From a virus: DNA of 30,139 nucleotides. A model generated the notes under the pieces. It was not told where the DNA came from and did no database searches. It saw only the letters and a list, made by a program, of their open reading frames with translations. The position numbers and the translations under genes are program-made. Shown here one piece after another: positions 5,697 to 12,856 of the stretch (positions are counted from its first letter, which is position 1; each line of letters opens with the position of its first letter). The stretch lies in IMG/VR virus record IMGVR_UViG_3300030108_003573, positions 1 to 30,139 of that record; one strand, 5' to 3'.

Positions 5697-8600
5697 CTAT
5701 CCTAGTAGTCTAAAAGTTCTACCGATTGCTCGGGTTGAAAAGCCCCAATTGGGGTCATAATTAAGCTTTGCCATATACGGACGGTTTAAGAAGATGCGGT
5801 CCTTGTTTGGGTTGACCCCCCAGCACCGCACCTTGGTCAGCGTGCTGGTATCATCAATGCATTCTAGAATCCAGTAATCCTTACCGTTTTTGGTCTTCTT
5901 GGGAATGATGGCTCGCGGAATGAACCACGAGAGCATCAGGTCTGGGTCGTACTCTCCAAGTGGCGGCACGCCATAGTCTTGGAGCTTGCGCAGGACTTCG
6001 CCTGTAATGACCTTCTCCATTGGGAATACACCCGTGAGGTCAACAAGATATTCAATCTTTTCTTCCTCGCTGAAATCTCCTTCGGGCTTGTAGAGTTCCA
6101 CGTTCTCGTCAAGCTTCTTTTGGTTTCTCGGGCGGTCAACAGCCACGGCAGACCAGAAATGCTTGCCGCCAGTGAAGCGGTCGTCAATCAGCGGGTCCAT
6201 TGCGCCTGACCGAATAAGAATGTCGAGCACTCGCTTGTTGACCTTAGAGTAGACCATCTCCTCATTGAACAGAAACTCCTCTACTGTGTTATAAGGACGG
6301 TGTGCCACAATCTGATCAATGGCTGCGTCACCGATACCCTTACAAGAAGACAGGGGCTGAATGAGTGTGTTGCCATCCTCAGAAATTTCCCAGACCTTGC
6401 CAGACGTGTTGATGTTTAGCCCTTCGATATCGAAGTTTTGGCTCTTGGCGATGTTAATTGCCTTCTCCTTACGAGTCTCAGGCTCCTTGTCTAGGAAGGC
6501 TGCAATCCACTCAGCGGGATAATAGTTGAGCAGCCACGCACACTGATAGGACAGGACACAATACGACACGGCGTGAGACTTGTTGAAACCATAGCCTGAG
6601 AAGTATTCAAATGTCTTCCATAGTTCTTCGGCATCCATCTTACGAATGCCCTTTTCCACGCAGCCAGCAATGAACTTGTCATGAATCTTGCGCTTGGCTT
6701 GCGCACCCTTGCCAGTGCCCTTCTTGGTCAGCACCTTACGCAGCAGGTTTCCTTCGTCCAGGGAGACATCCTTGCCCAGCTTGTGAGCCAGCATTGCAAT
6801 CTGCTCCTGGAAAATGAGGAACCCGTAAGTCTCCTTGGTAAGCTCCTCCACCAGTGGGTGCAGATACTTAACATCCAAGGGGTTCTCCTTGGCGTTTACG
6901 TAGGACCGGTCAACGCCGGCGCTCAAGGGTCCTGGGCGGTAGATTGAGGTGATGGCTGCGAGGTCAATGATGCTCTTTGGCTTTGCTCGCTTGCAGAAGT
7001 CTTGTGCGCCAGTCTCTGTGAACTGGAAGACCCCCGCCCACTTACCAGCGTGGAAGATGTTTTCATAAACGTCCTGATCATCAAGATCAATCTTGTCAGG
7101 ATGTAGGTTATTATCATAGTATTCCTTAATCTGGTGATACGTCGGCTCCTCGATGTCATGATGACGCTTGAGGACGTGTCGAATAGCACCCTCGACCATT
7201 CGCAGGGTCGATAGACCAAGGAGGTCAAACTTGATGAACCCCATCGGCTCTAGGTGGCGAACATTCTGCCCCTCGGACCAAGGCGTCTGTCGGACGCCCT
7301 TGCTGTTAATCAGAGGCATGTATCGGTCTAGCTCCTCAGCAATCACCACACCACCAGCGTGACGGGAGCACGAGCGGACCTGTCCGTAGAGCACGTCAAT
7401 GTGGTCAGCCACACTAGAATGCTTTCGCAGGAAGTCCTGAAGGCTCTTGCTGTACTGCTTGACCTCCTCAAAGGTCGGAACATACACACCAGCTGTGATG
7501 CCGTGTGCCTTCTTGGCAGCCGGTGTCGCCTCACGCAGCATCTTGCCTGTGACTGCATTCACCTCAGTAAACGGAATATTGTAGAGCTTGCTGATATCCT
7601 TGATAAGACTTCGCAGCTGAAGTGTGTTCCAGTTGCTGATGGGGACCACTGTGGTATCACCCCACTCTTCCACCAGCTGCTCCTTGAGATACATTGGCTC
7701 AGCGACGTCGTAGTCAATGTCTGGATAGTCCTTGGCGTCTGACCGCAGGAATCGAGAGAATAGCAGTCCATACTTGAGCGGGTCGATCTGGGTGATGCCC
7801 AGGACATAAGCCACCAGAGCACCAGCGGCAGAACCACGACCTGGACCGGTGAGCATCATGTCGTTGGCGCGGTCGGCAATAGCCTTCATTGTCAAGAAGT
7901 ATTTGCTAAACCCACGGTCTTCAATGACGTCCAGTTCGTGGTTGAGCCGGTTGATATACTCCGGGTTGTTCTGCTCGTTGATATCTCGCAGTCCCTCGAA
8001 GCACATCTTGCGCAGCGCTCCAGCGGCTGTTGCGCCCTCGGGGACAACGAAGTCGGGAAGGCGGACGGTCGTGTCAGGGAAGAATGTTTCAATCCTGCCG
8101 TGTGCGATGTGATAAGTTTCCGTCAGCGAGTTCAGCACGAGGTCGTCGTCATACTCCCGACCCACCATCTTAGAATAGTGCTTGTAAGACTCAAACATCT
8201 CGTCGCCGTTCTTGGGATAGAGTTCGTAGCCAATCTCCTCAACGCTGAGTGGAAGCTCTGTGCCGTCTGCCCAGTCGGGCTTACCCTTACCGAGCCAGCC
8301 GAGGCGCTTGTAAAGCTCACGGTCCTTCCAGGCGTTGCGGTTGGGATAGTGACTGTCAGCCGTGGAGATGAGCGGAATGTCAAACTCCTTGTGTATCTGA
8401 ATAATAAACTCGTTTAGGTCATGCTGCTCGGGAACGTTGTTCCACTGCAGTTCGCCATACCAACGGTCACCAAAGATGCCGACCATTCGTCGGGTGGTGT
8501 CCCTCATAGCCTCTAGGACGGCTTCTCTGCCCTCTTCCCTGTTTTCCCAATAGTTACCTGCGTAAACACCGCCGAGGCACGCAGAGGACGCGATAACGCC

Positions 8601-9134
8601 TTCTCCGTACTTTTCAAGCATTTTGTAATCAACTCGGGGATATCGATAGAAGTTCTCGGGCTTGTAGCTCTCGGACACGAGCTTGAAAAGATTCTCAAGC
8701 CCCTGCTGGTTCTGCGCAAGCAGGACGAGGTGGCGACGTCGGTTGAGAATGTTCTTTACGGCTCGCTTGGAAGCGTTCTCGTCCTCTACGGTCGTGCCGG
8801 ATACATCGTCTTCACCCTTCTTTGCCTTCTTCTCTGCGCGCACACGCTCGTACTCCTCACGCCACTCGGAGATGGAGGGAATAAAGTATGCCTCCATACC
8901 GAAGATTGGCTTGAAGTCCTTGCCTTCGGCTTGCATCTTCTGGGCGTGAAGGACTTGTCCTGCGAGCCCGTTCATATTGCCGTGGTCCGTAAGAGCAAGA
9001 GCGTCCATTCCATTGCTATAGGCAAAGTCCATATGCTCGGGGGGATGCCCGATTGCATCAAAGATGGAGCCTGCCACGCTATGTGCGTGCAAGCCTGCAA
9101 ATAGAATGCCTGGTTCTGCTCTGTTAATCGTCAT
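5697..9134 (-). CDS. dnaE: DNA polymerase III alpha subunit, DnaE type, with intact PHP domain
   Basis: An 1145-residue C-family replicative polymerase close in size to bacterial DnaE. The N-terminal PHP domain (~1-270) keeps metal ligands: H16 and H18 in LHAHS, D50-H51 in ALTDHGN, E81, H135, C186 in SACLGG, D260 and H262 in STADSHY. This suggests a live phosphoesterase or proofreading site. The polymerase core has GPGRGSAAG (430-438), catalytic D472/D474 in PDIDYD and D637 in KFDLLGL. Further DnaE motifs follow: IYRPGPLSAG, FQEQIAMLA, LLRKVLTKK and GYGFNKSHAVSY. The C-terminus looks like an OB fold. No beta-clamp motif was positively identified. A TTG at 9149 is in frame, but ATG 9134 is preferred; it overlaps the preceding gene by 11 bases. 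A consensus promoter lies 160-190 bases upstream, inside that gene. Confidence 0.95.
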   Translation of the reverse strand: MTINRAEPGILFAGLHAHSVAGSIFDAIGHPPEHMDFAYSNGMDALALTDHGNMNGLAGQVLHAQKMQAEGKDFKPIFGMEAYFIPSISEWREEYERVRAEKKAKKGEDDVSGTTVEDENASKRAVKNILNRRRHLVLLAQNQQGLENLFKLVSESYKPENFYRYPRVDYKMLEKYGEGVIASSACLGGVYAGNYWENREEGREAVLEAMRDTTRRMVGIFGDRWYGELQWNNVPEQHDLNEFIIQIHKEFDIPLISTADSHYPNRNAWKDRELYKRLGWLGKGKPDWADGTELPLSVEEIGYELYPKNGDEMFESYKHYSKMVGREYDDDLVLNSLTETYHIAHGRIETFFPDTTVRLPDFVVPEGATAAGALRKMCFEGLRDINEQNNPEYINRLNHELDVIEDRGFSKYFLTMKAIADRANDMMLTGPGRGSAAGALVAYVLGITQIDPLKYGLLFSRFLRSDAKDYPDIDYDVAEPMYLKEQLVEEWGDTTVVPISNWNTLQLRSLIKDISKLYNIPFTEVNAVTGKMLREATPAAKKAHGITAGVYVPTFEEVKQYSKSLQDFLRKHSSVADHIDVLYGQVRSCSRHAGGVVIAEELDRYMPLINSKGVRQTPWSEGQNVRHLEPMGFIKFDLLGLSTLRMVEGAIRHVLKRHHDIEEPTYHQIKEYYDNNLHPDKIDLDDQDVYENIFHAGKWAGVFQFTETGAQDFCKRAKPKSIIDLAAITSIYRPGPLSAGVDRSYVNAKENPLDVKYLHPLVEELTKETYGFLIFQEQIAMLAHKLGKDVSLDEGNLLRKVLTKKGTGKGAQAKRKIHDKFIAGCVEKGIRKMDAEELWKTFEYFSGYGFNKSHAVSYCVLSYQCAWLLNYYPAEWIAAFLDKEPETRKEKAINIAKSQNFDIEGLNINTSGKVWEISEDGNTLIQPLSSCKGIGDAAIDQIVAHRPYNTVEEFLFNEEMVYSKVNKRVLDILIRSGAMDPLIDDRFTGGKHFWSAVAVDRPRNQKKLDENVELYKPEGDFSEEEKIEYLVDLTGVFPMEKVITGEVLRKLQDYGVPPLGEYDPDLMLSWFIPRAIIPKKTKNGKDYWILECIDDTSTLTKVRCWGVNPNKDRIFLNRPYMAKLNYDPNWGFSTRAIGRTFRLLG

Positions 9135-9999
9135 CTGGTTCGTATCCAATCCTGTTGTATTCGTGGTATTTAAGAATGTGTGGTCCTGGGTGCTTGACCT
9201 CTTTGCGGTCTTCGGAGCCCATATATGCGCAATAATTGTCCCAATTGTCGATGGGATGATACCAAGGGACCTCGACCACCTTTGCGTCTTCCATTATAAC
9301 ATGTTGGAAGATAGTGTCAAGCTTAAAATTTTTGGCGGGGTTTTTTCCCTCCATTAACTCTGCCTTGATGAGGTCTTTGCGGCGCATTCTCACAATGTCG
9401 CGGAGATGCTTGTAGCCTTTTTCGTCAAAGCTGAATCCGAGATATGAGCCATTCTTGACTGTGTTTCCTTGGTATCTCAAAAAGAATGGACGCTCGGATG
9501 AAATATCTTTGCGGTGCGGACGTATTAGTTCTGTCGGGTATACCGCTTGGGGGAACGCTACGTAGTACATTCGGGGCGCCAGATACTTGCTGATGTTATC
9601 GCAGACCTTAAAAGCCCGATACGCACCATATAGAATAGACCACGGCAGGCAATCCCTGCGTCCCCTGTCGTATGGATGGATTGGGACGTAGTAAAGCGGG
9701 ATACGCTTGCGCCGTTCTGATGGAAATGGGTCCATTCGGTTAAAATACACCGGATCCATCACAAACTCACCCAGACGATGACGGATAAGCGGGCTTACAT
9801 CGTCGTTACAGACGATCCAGATGGTTTCACAGCCTGCCCAGGCGCATTCTGTCACAGCACGCTCAATAGCCGTATAGTTGGGTGCGATAGGGGTCAGACA
9901 GTCTGACCACTCCATTCCAAAGTCTGATTGTTCCACCGATACAGGGATTACTCCAGCCAAATGAAACGCATTTGGGTGATTTAGTCCGTTTTCAAGCAT
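9124..9999 (-). CDS. Possible nucleotidyltransferase-like phage protein
   Basis: A 291-residue protein. The N-terminal half (AFHLAGVIPVSVEQSDFGM, then DCLTPIAPNYTAIERAV and ETIWIVCNDDVSPLIRHRLG) has the rhythm of GT-A-fold nucleotidyltransferases: a glycine-containing first strand, a conserved substrate loop with Asp and Pro-Ile, an AERAV-type helix, then a strand ending in Asn-Asp-Asp. I recall similar proteins in other large marine phages, where they are unassigned. The C-terminal half (~150-291) has no motif I know. A sugar- or base-activating role, perhaps in DNA or surface modification, is only a hypothesis. ATG 9999 has a weak ribosome site and overlaps the preceding gene by 19 bases. 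A consensus promoter at 10005-10033 feeds it, and another inside it (9293-9320) feeds DnaE. Confidence 0.6.
   Translation of the reverse strand: MLENGLNHPNAFHLAGVIPVSVEQSDFGMEWSDCLTPIAPNYTAIERAVTECAWAGCETIWIVCNDDVSPLIRHRLGEFVMDPVYFNRMDPFPSERRKRIPLYYVPIHPYDRGRRDCLPWSILYGAYRAFKVCDNISKYLAPRMYYVAFPQAVYPTELIRPHRKDISSERPFFLRYQGNTVKNGSYLGFSFDEKGYKHLRDIVRMRRKDLIKAELMEGKNPAKNFKLDTIFQHVIMEDAKVVEVPWYHPIDNWDNYCAYMGSEDRKEVKHPGPHILKYHEYNRIGYEPDDD
9293..9320 (-). promoter_or_regulatory. Consensus sigma-70-type promoter for dnaE
   Basis: Minus-strand TTGACA (9315-9320), 16-base spacer, TATAAT (9293-9298) with an extended TG(T). It lies inside the 9124-9999 gene, about 160 bases before the DnaE start, and would give a separate dnaE transcript. 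Confidence 0.7.
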
Positions 10000-10832
10000 A
10001 TCTTATTATACACACGCTTTGGGTACGTGTCAAGAAAGTTCTTTTCTATCTCCTCTTCGGTCTGGTGGTTGAACTTTATTGTTTTGGTGTTCTGATGAAT
10101 GTCTCGTCCGATTGTCTCTACCTCTCGGTGATCGTGCTCTAGCTTAACAGCGTAGTATAGCCGCCTATCGGGCTTTCGCGTGTCATAGCCATTGGCTGCG
10201 CCCCGTATTCCCGCCTCTTTCATCATGGCTGTGACCTTCAGGCGCGCTAGGTTCTCTCCATAGTTCACATCGTGGAGTTGTTTTTCGTTCATATACGAAA
10301 TGGCGACTGGGTCATACCACTCCTTTTGTGCGAAGGGTTTGAAAGAGGAGTGAAATATCACCTCCTTAACAAAATCGTCGTCGGAGGCTAGCATTCGGTG
10401 CTCGTGCTTCTTGCCTTGCTTCGCAAAGAGCCAGTCATATACTTTATATTTCTTCTTTACTCGCTTTTTGACTTTGGGCAACCCCTGTATTCCAGTCTCG
10501 TCAAATATAATCAGCTCGTCAAACTTGACTTTTACTTTTCTTGCCTCGGAGTAAGCTTCCAGAGTGTTCTCGTCGATGATGCGGATGGATTTAGTGGTGC
10601 CGGCGAAGGGGAGGAGTCCTGATATTGACAGCGATGTGCCTAGGCGCTCTAAAACGTCTCGTTTGGTGTCCCCAAATACTCCTTGTAGGACCCCTGCCTC
10701 CTCAAACATAAATGGCTTTTTTAGCTCAACATTTATACTTGGCACTGCGCCATAATAGCAAAACAAAAAGGCTGGCAGAGTTCCCCCGATTGCCAGCCTC
10801 TCGTATTCGTATTCGTGGTCCTTAATCTTCAC
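9981..10832 (-). CDS. Conserved-looking phage protein of unknown function
   Basis: A 283-residue protein, basic in the middle (KVKKRVKKKYKVY). The N-terminus YERLAIGGTLPAFLFCYYG reads as strand, Gly-Gly turn and hydrophobic helix, like the opening of a Rossmann or FAD-binding fold. I cannot see a complete nucleotide-binding motif, so no function is assigned. Other visible segments are ELIIFDETGIQG (~105-117) and a strand-rich C-terminal half with REVETIGRDIHQ. It follows thyX with overlap and starts at a GTG (10832) with AAGG upstream. Its neighbour is the possible nucleotidyltransferase, so the two could act together on nucleotides. Alternative: a flavoprotein partner for ThyX, without direct support. 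Confidence 0.6.
   Translation of the reverse strand: MKIKDHEYEYERLAIGGTLPAFLFCYYGAVPSINVELKKPFMFEEAGVLQGVFGDTKRDVLERLGTSLSISGLLPFAGTTKSIRIIDENTLEAYSEARKVKVKFDELIIFDETGIQGLPKVKKRVKKKYKVYDWLFAKQGKKHEHRMLASDDDFVKEVIFHSSFKPFAQKEWYDPVAISYMNEKQLHDVNYGENLARLKVTAMMKEAGIRGAANGYDTRKPDRRLYYAVKLEHDHREVETIGRDIHQNTKTIKFNHQTEEEIEKNFLDTYPKRVYNKICLKTD
10005..10033 (-). promoter_or_regulatory. Perfect-consensus sigma-70-type promoter
   Basis: Minus-strand TTGACA (10028-10033), 17-base spacer, TATAAT (10005-10010). It lies in the last codons of the 9981-10832 gene, directly before the ATG at 9999. Transcription would begin within a few bases of that ATG (about 9998), giving a leaderless or nearly leaderless message unless initiation occurs slightly upstream. 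Confidence 0.75.
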
Positions 10833-11547
10833 TAGGCTGCCTTATATCTCGGTATGCTCCAACCGTAATTGGCCACAAATCCGTTGCGATATCAAGACAA
10901 GCCTTAGCGACCTGCTGAATCTCCCACTGTGCTCCATCATGGGTTCGGAGGTCAATGAACTTCAAAAGATTGTTTAGATTTACGGTGCCGTAGTATTCGG
11001 TGTAGAGATTTTGAGGCAAGACGCCACGGGCTTGCTCTCGGCAGACACCGGCGTAAAGTAGTTTATCAAACAGATCCACTGATTCCTTGTGGTGCTTGCG
11101 CACCAAGTCTGCCGCCGGGGTGGTCACGGCGTGTGTCATTTCTGGATGGGCGTGGCTAATGCGAGGGTTAATCAGTTCTTCGGCGTTTGACGCTTGTCGA
11201 TTTGATTTGTGCTGCGTCCTGAAAGCCAGTGGCTCATAAAATCGGAGGTCAACATCGGTATACCGCCTGGATATCTCATTATACGACCAAGTGCGATGAC
11301 GGTGGTGCTGACTACGAATAAATAAAGGAACGCAAAAACGGAAAGTGACACTGTTATGCTCCAAAGTTGATGTGTGGCGATGCCTAATAAGATATTTAAT
11401 TAGCTTCTTATCTTTGGCATCGACCTCTTCTTTTTGTTTTCCAAAAGAAACTCTTGCTGAATTTACAACTGTAATATCGTCGCCCATATGCTGGACATAC
11501 TCAACCTTTCCGATGCCATCACCGAAAAGTTCAATACTCTTCTTCAC
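10822..11547 (-). CDS. thyX: Flavin-dependent thymidylate synthase ThyX
   Basis: A 241-residue protein that converts dUMP to dTMP using FAD, NADPH and methylene-tetrahydrofolate. The ThyX signature RHRxxSxNExSxRY is present as RHRTWSYNEISRRY (83-96). Upstream is IRHRHTSTLEHNSVTF (54-69), the FAD/dUMP-binding region, and downstream are ARGVLPQNLYTEYY and LKFIDLRTHDGAQWEI with the conserved late Arg. The start is a GTG at 11547 with AGAGGTAAAT in front. dUTPase elsewhere in the window supplies its substrate. It is the fourth gene after the weak promoter at 12828 and overlaps the next gene by 11 bases. Confidence 0.96.
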   Translation of the reverse strand: MKKSIELFGDGIGKVEYVQHMGDDITVVNSARVSFGKQKEEVDAKDKKLIKYLIRHRHTSTLEHNSVTFRFCVPLFIRSQHHRHRTWSYNEISRRYTDVDLRFYEPLAFRTQHKSNRQASNAEELINPRISHAHPEMTHAVTTPAADLVRKHHKESVDLFDKLLYAGVCREQARGVLPQNLYTEYYGTVNLNNLLKFIDLRTHDGAQWEIQQVAKACLDIATDLWPITVGAYRDIRQPSED

Positions 11548-11549
11548 AT

Positions 11550-12296
11550 TTACCTCTTGTTGATTAGTTCTTGTAGCTTCTTGAATTCTACGTTTATCAT
11601 TCCGCGATGATGCCAGTGCGATTTTTTGGTTCTCGTAGATTCTGTGAGGAAGTCAGAGCGGCGCTTGAGAGACTCAGCTAGTTTGCGAGCCTCTGGGTCC
11701 TCCGGAACCTCCTCGTCACGATAAGTGACCTGGACGCCATCGCCTCGCTCAAACTTAGCGCCCTCGTAAGCGTCGTCGAAAAAGGGAATAAAAAACTTGC
11801 GACCCTGCACCTGAGAGAAGTAATCGTCTCGGGATTGGACCTCGGCACCAGATAGACTTACATCGCGATTCTGAATCGTGTCGTCTCCCTCAATATAGGA
11901 GAAGCGGAAGAAGGGGTCGTCGTTGTCGTCTGTTAGCTTCTCGCCCCAAATGACGGCTTCCTGACCGTATTTGATGCCGAGGGCTGCAACATCTTCGCGG
12001 CTCATATTTGGCACAAGTAGAGAATCCTCATCGGATCCAAACTTGCCCTGAATCTTGTGAAAGCCATAGTTCATACCACGAAGGTCACGCTCTAGTGCTT
12101 TCATACTTTGCGCGTTAGACTTACGATCCGCAGGCTTTCCGCCAGGGTTCTCGGCTGTCAAAATGCCCACTGTGTTAATGCGCGGGATGACGCCCATCAT
12201 GATCTGGCGAACATGAGAGAACTTCGCCTCATAGACGATGACCTTCTTTTCGCCCTTTACCTCTTTAATGAGTGTTCGTAAGTCTTTAAGCTTCAT
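11550..12296 (-). CDS. DUF3293-like protein
   Basis: A 248-residue protein. The first ~120 residues read INTVGILTAENPGG, then KALERDLRGMNYGFHKIQG, EDSLLVPNMSREDVAALGIK and YGQEAVIWGEK. This order (a strand ending in a TA-x-NP turn, an Asn/Leu-rich helix, a G-containing strand, then the SLLV...FGQ-A-W segment) resembles the small bacterial family DUF3293, whose function is not established. The remainder is acidic then basic, with no motif I know. It sits between the GroES-like gene and thyX and has GGGAAG upstream of ATG 12296. The family match is from memory of the pattern and is moderately certain at best. Confidence 0.6.
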   Translation of the reverse strand: MKLKDLRTLIKEVKGEKKVIVYEAKFSHVRQIMMGVIPRINTVGILTAENPGGKPADRKSNAQSMKALERDLRGMNYGFHKIQGKFGSDEDSLLVPNMSREDVAALGIKYGQEAVIWGEKLTDDNDDPFFRFSYIEGDDTIQNRDVSLSGAEVQSRDDYFSQVQGRKFFIPFFDDAYEGAKFERGDGVQVTYRDEEVPEDPEARKLAESLKRRSDFLTESTRTKKSHWHHRGMINVEFKKLQELINKR

Positions 12297-12299
12297 GGT

Positions 12300-12584
12300 T
12301 TATACTTCCCGTTCTACTATTCCTAAAATATAGTTTTCCAATACTAAATAGAAGGTTTCTCCCTCAAAAGTCACCTCTTTTAGCATAGATCGTTCTACCA
12401 TTAGGGTATCACCAGCCATTAGCAGCTGGGAGACATCGGGGGCAACTGACAGAACTGAAACAGCTGCGTAAGGGGACTGAGGTTTGCGATAGTTCTCAGG
12501 TAAGAGCACAGCGCGCTCCTCATCTTGTTCCTCCTCATCCTGGGGAATTACTAATAGGTGACGATTTCTAGGGTTTAACATCAT
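12300..12584 (-). CDS. GroES-like co-chaperonin
   Basis: A 94-residue protein with the length and layout of Cpn10/GroES. NPRNRHLLVIPQDEEE corresponds to the first strand of the barrel (GroES: RPLHDRVIVKR). An acidic 18-residue segment lies where the mobile loop sits. AAVSVLSVAPDV matches GEVLAVGNG, LLMAGDTLMVERS matches VKVGDIVIFND, and FYLVLENYILGIVE matches the C-terminal strand ending ILAIVE. Phage co-chaperonins such as T4 gp31 replace GroES so that the host GroEL chamber folds phage capsid protein; that role here is inference. The mobile loop lacks an obvious GroEL-binding hydrophobic tripeptide, though AVLLPENY is a candidate. ATG 12584 overlaps the upstream stop. Confidence 0.65.
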   Translation of the reverse strand: MMLNPRNRHLLVIPQDEEEQDEERAVLLPENYRKPQSPYAAVSVLSVAPDVSQLLMAGDTLMVERSMLKEVTFEGETFYLVLENYILGIVEREV

Positions 12585-12802
12585 AATTCACACTCTCTTT
12601 CTAAGTTCTCTGCATGTAATCTATATTGCTCTATTGTAATGAAGTTACCGGCGCGCTCTTTGCAGTGGCTACACACAAAACTAATGCTCATATAGTCACC
12701 CGGTGTCGCATTAACCTGCGTGGGCTTCCAACGGTGCATTCTATCAGTTCCGGGGCAACGCCCCTCTGCAAGGTGGCGTGGCAACAAGTGATTGAACTTC
12801 AT
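12581..12802 (-). CDS. Small Cys-containing protein of unknown function
   Basis: A 73-residue protein beginning MKFNHLLPRHLAEGRCPGTD. It has one CxxC pair (CSHCKER, ~44-50) and further cysteines at 16 and near the C-terminus (ERECEL). With His23 these could form a small zinc site, but the spacing does not match a family I know. It has a strong ribosome site (AGGAGGAG) before ATG 12802 and is the first gene after the candidate promoter at 12828, heading the GroES-like, DUF3293-like and thyX group. Its stop overlaps the ATG of the GroES-like gene. Confidence 0.65.
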   Translation of the reverse strand: MKFNHLLPRHLAEGRCPGTDRMHRWKPTQVNATPGDYMSISFVCSHCKERAGNFITIEQYRLHAENLERECEL

Positions 12803-12827
12803 GGTCTCCTCCTAGTTTTGCTGTTCT

Positions 12828-12856
12828 ATTATACAGCCTCATAGGAGAAAATTTAA
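12828..12856 (-). promoter_or_regulatory. Weak candidate promoter before the thyX group
   Basis: A perfect -10 TATAAT (12828-12833) on the minus strand lies in the 50-base gap after the ribonucleotide reductase stop. The hexamer 17 bases upstream is only TTAAAT (three matches to TTGACA) and there is no extended -10, so it is weaker than the other promoters here. Confidence 0.4.

Noticed and set aside
7938-8417. 159-codon plus-strand frame inside dnaE
   Set aside because: It lies wholly antisense to strongly conserved DnaE sequence and has no recognisable protein features.
9135-9149. TTG start extending DnaE by five residues
   Set aside because: The ATG at 9134 is the more usual start and the added residues match no DnaE N-terminus; neither has a strong ribosome site, so this is not fully settled.
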